A stretch of 15,755 nt of DNA from UBA1494_A sp963973975. GTDB taxonomy: Bacteria; Bacteroidota; Bacteroidia; Flavobacteriales_E; Vicingaceae. Made by a program: the position numbers and the translations under genes. The DNA lies in the NCBI GenBank assembly GCA_963973975.1, contig CAXBCF010000037.1:1-15755 (forward strand), given 5' to 3'. The notes under the pieces are model-generated. The model saw only the letters and a list, made by a program, of their open reading frames with translations. It did not search any database and was not told the DNA's origin. Below, in pieces: positions 14,893-15,755 of the stretch. The number at the start of each line of letters is the position of its first letter. The first letter of the stretch is position 1.

Positions 14893-14970
14893 GCAACGCA
14901 CAGCCGACAGACAATGACACGAAAACTCAACACCGACAATGGTTTGAAAGGACAGTGGACAAGAACACCA

Positions 14971-15107
14971 GCACCCAACAGGCGTTTGGCTCAATGGCGG
15001 GTGAAGTGGTTAATTGAACATTCTACCTCGCATCAACTTTTGTGGTGTATTGACAGTTTTGTGCTCCGAAATCCGCCACTGCGCCAAGCGCCAAAACGTT
15101 GGCAAGC
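14971..15107 (+). repeat. attC-like site E (closes cassette 4, opens cassette 5)
   Basis: The closing box GCACCCAAC (14971-14979) is followed after 1 nt by the arm GGCGTTTGGCTCAATGGCGG (14981-15000). A loop of about 72 nt and the arm CCGCCACTGCGCCAAGCGCC (15073-15092) follow, matching at 17 of 20 positions. The opening box is GTTGGCAAGC (15098-15107). Spacers are 1 nt on the left and 5 nt on the right. Its closing box matches the opening box of site D, not that of its own right end. The stretch 14893-14970 before it shows no gene. Confidence 0.85.
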
Positions 15108-15744
15108 ATTAAAAAGACATGAAAAAAACTAGCTCAATTTTAGTAATGGTATTCTGCTTTGTCCTGACCGCATGTGGACAGACGAATAAAGAAAACTCAA
15201 ACCTTCCGCAGCCAAAAGGATTTGTAAACGATTTTGAAAACCTGCTGACGGATCGACAAGAAGAATATCTTGACAGCCTTATCACTGACTACGAAAAACA
15301 AACCAAAATAGAAATTGCCATTGTTACGATAGACAGCTCCATGACATCAGCGGAAAAGTTCGACAAATACACATTAGAATTGGCAAATTATTGGGGAGTC
15401 GGAAAAAAGGACTTGGATAACGGAGTTCTAATTGGCGTTTCATCGACATTACGGAGAATCAGAATCCAGAACGGTTTTGGTATTGAAGAGATTCTAAGTG
15501 ATGAAGAGACTAAGAAAATAATTGACGCCTTTTTCATACCTAACTTTAAGAATGGAGACTATTTCGAAGGTATCAAACTAGGGACGATAGAAATAATGGA
15601 AAAATTAAAATAAAAACGCTTGCCAACAACGCATATAGCTTATGGCGGGTGAACGGCTACCAGCAAGGTTTTCGCTCCGTAGCCAGCTTTGGTTTCGGGG
15701 GACAAGAAAGTGCTTGGAAACCGCCACAAGCCATATGCAAACCG
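15099..15744 (+). mobile_element. Integron-like cassette 5: TPM-domain lipoprotein
   Basis: The opening box GTTGGCAAGC (15098-15107) and closing box GCTTGCCAAC (15618-15627) are perfect reverse complements over 10 nt, and pairing extends with CATTA against TAACG-like flanks (one mismatch). A single + strand gene fills the cassette, starting 11 nt after the opening box and stopping 4 nt before the closing box. This is the classical compact cassette layout. Confidence 0.75.
15119..15613 (+). CDS. Lipoprotein with a TPM domain
   Basis: This 164-residue protein has a lipobox LTAC (lipidated Cys19) followed by a TPM-type domain (about residues 33-160). Visible family features are GFVNDFENLLTDRQEEYLDS near the start, EIAIVTIDS on the central strand, and ANYWGVGKKDLDNGVLIGV with the usual W-G-x-G-x-x-x-x-D-N-G pattern. 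NGFGIEEILSDEE then leads into the last helices. TPM domains occur in envelope proteins involved in photosystem assembly and in bacterial envelope homeostasis. Phosphatase activity has been reported for a plant member, but the substrate here is unknown. The usual C-terminal membrane segment with a Gly-rich tail is absent, so this is a short lipid-anchored version. It is the only gene of cassette 5. Confidence 0.85.
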   Translation: MKKTSSILVMVFCFVLTACGQTNKENSNLPQPKGFVNDFENLLTDRQEEYLDSLITDYEKQTKIEIAIVTIDSSMTSAEKFDKYTLELANYWGVGKKDLDNGVLIGVSSTLRRIRIQNGFGIEEILSDEETKKIIDAFFIPNFKNGDYFEGIKLGTIEIMEKLK

Positions 15745-15753
15745 TTGTGAAAC
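15618..15753 (+). repeat. attC-like site F (closes cassette 5, opens cassette 6)
   Basis: The closing box GCTTGCCAAC (15618-15627) is followed by the arm GCATATAGCTTATGGCGG (15631-15648). After a loop of about 72 nt comes the arm CCGCCACAAGCCATATGC (15721-15738), matching at 16 of 18 positions. The opening box is GTTGTGAAAC (15744-15753). The arms are nearly the same as those of site D (5008-5114). The window ends 2 nt later, so cassette 6 is not visible. It should close with GTTTCACAAC. Confidence 0.8.
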
Positions 15754-15755
15754 AT

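Larger units (their letters stand above)
5122..15098 (+). mobile_element. Integron-like cassette 4: copper/silver efflux operon, about 10 kb
   Basis: The opening box GTTGGGTGC (5121-5129) and the closing box GCACCCAAC (14971-14979) are perfect 9-nt reverse complements, and each is attached to a full attC-like arm structure. By the same rule that defines the short cassettes, everything between is one cassette. It holds five co-directional copper genes. The operon is also bracketed by inverted hairpin elements at 5268-5390 and 14764-14892, so the alternative is that a mobile unit inserted into a small pre-existing cassette. No regulator gene is included. Confidence 0.6.

Noticed and set aside
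14814..15132. Two overlapping open frames after the copper operon
   Set aside because: They cross the right hairpin element and attC-like site E, overlap the start of the TPM lipoprotein gene, and show no family features.
1..15755. CRISPR array from evenly sized repeats
   Set aside because: The repeated units are long inverted-repeat sites separated by whole genes. There are no short direct repeats with uniform spacers and no cas genes.
1..15755. Integrase or transposase gene in the window
   Set aside because: I looked for tyrosine-recombinase and DDE-type proteins among the frames and found none. The recombinase must be encoded elsewhere if the array is active.

Overview
The window looks like low-GC Bacteroidota DNA. 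Secreted proteins have signal peptides ending in Ser/Gly-Gln or lipoboxes ending in Ala-Cys or Ser-Cys, ribosome-binding sites are weak or absent, and the copper proteins carry Bacteroidota-type features (HMBD and DUF3347 domains, an oversized CusA). All real genes are on the + strand.

The organising principle is an integron-like gene-cassette array. Six related inverted-repeat sites (A to F; about 137 bp where complete) lie at 1-57 (cut by the window edge), 2846-2983, 3813-3950, 4995-5130, 14971-15107 and 15618-15753. Each begins with a short box ending in AAC, followed by an 18-20 nt arm, a loop of about 70 nt, the complementary arm, and a box beginning with GTT. The GTT box that opens each cassette is the exact reverse complement of the AAC box that closes the same cassette (8/8, 10/10, 10/10, 9/9 and 10/10 nt), while boxes of neighbouring cassettes differ. 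That is the logic of integron cassettes and their attC sites (G^TT exchange point). The boxes do not fit the classical GTTRRRY consensus well, and no integrase lies in the window.

Cassette 1 (51-2974) carries a complete type II restriction-modification system: an XRE-type controller, a C5-cytosine methyltransferase and a PD-(D/E)xK endonuclease. Cassette 2 (2975-3941) carries one secreted protein of unknown function. Cassette 3 (3942-5121) carries a secreted protein of unknown function and a small YqaE/Pmp3-like membrane protein. Cassette 4 (5122-15098, about 10 kb) carries a copper/silver resistance operon: a CopB-type P-type ATPase, a metal-binding lipoprotein, a CusA-type RND pump, a TolC-family outer-membrane channel and a CusB-type adaptor. 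Cassette 5 (15099-15744) carries a lipoprotein with a TPM domain. A sixth cassette begins at the right edge.

Inside cassette 4 the copper operon is bracketed by two similar composite elements in opposite orientation (5268-5390 and 14764-14892). Each is an imperfect hairpin followed by a conserved A/T-rich tail, which suggests the operon entered the cassette as a separate mobile unit. The copper proteins should work together: CopB exports Cu(I) from the cytoplasm, the lipoprotein and the adaptor HMBD domains bind metal in the periplasm, and CusA-adaptor-TolC expels it from the cell.
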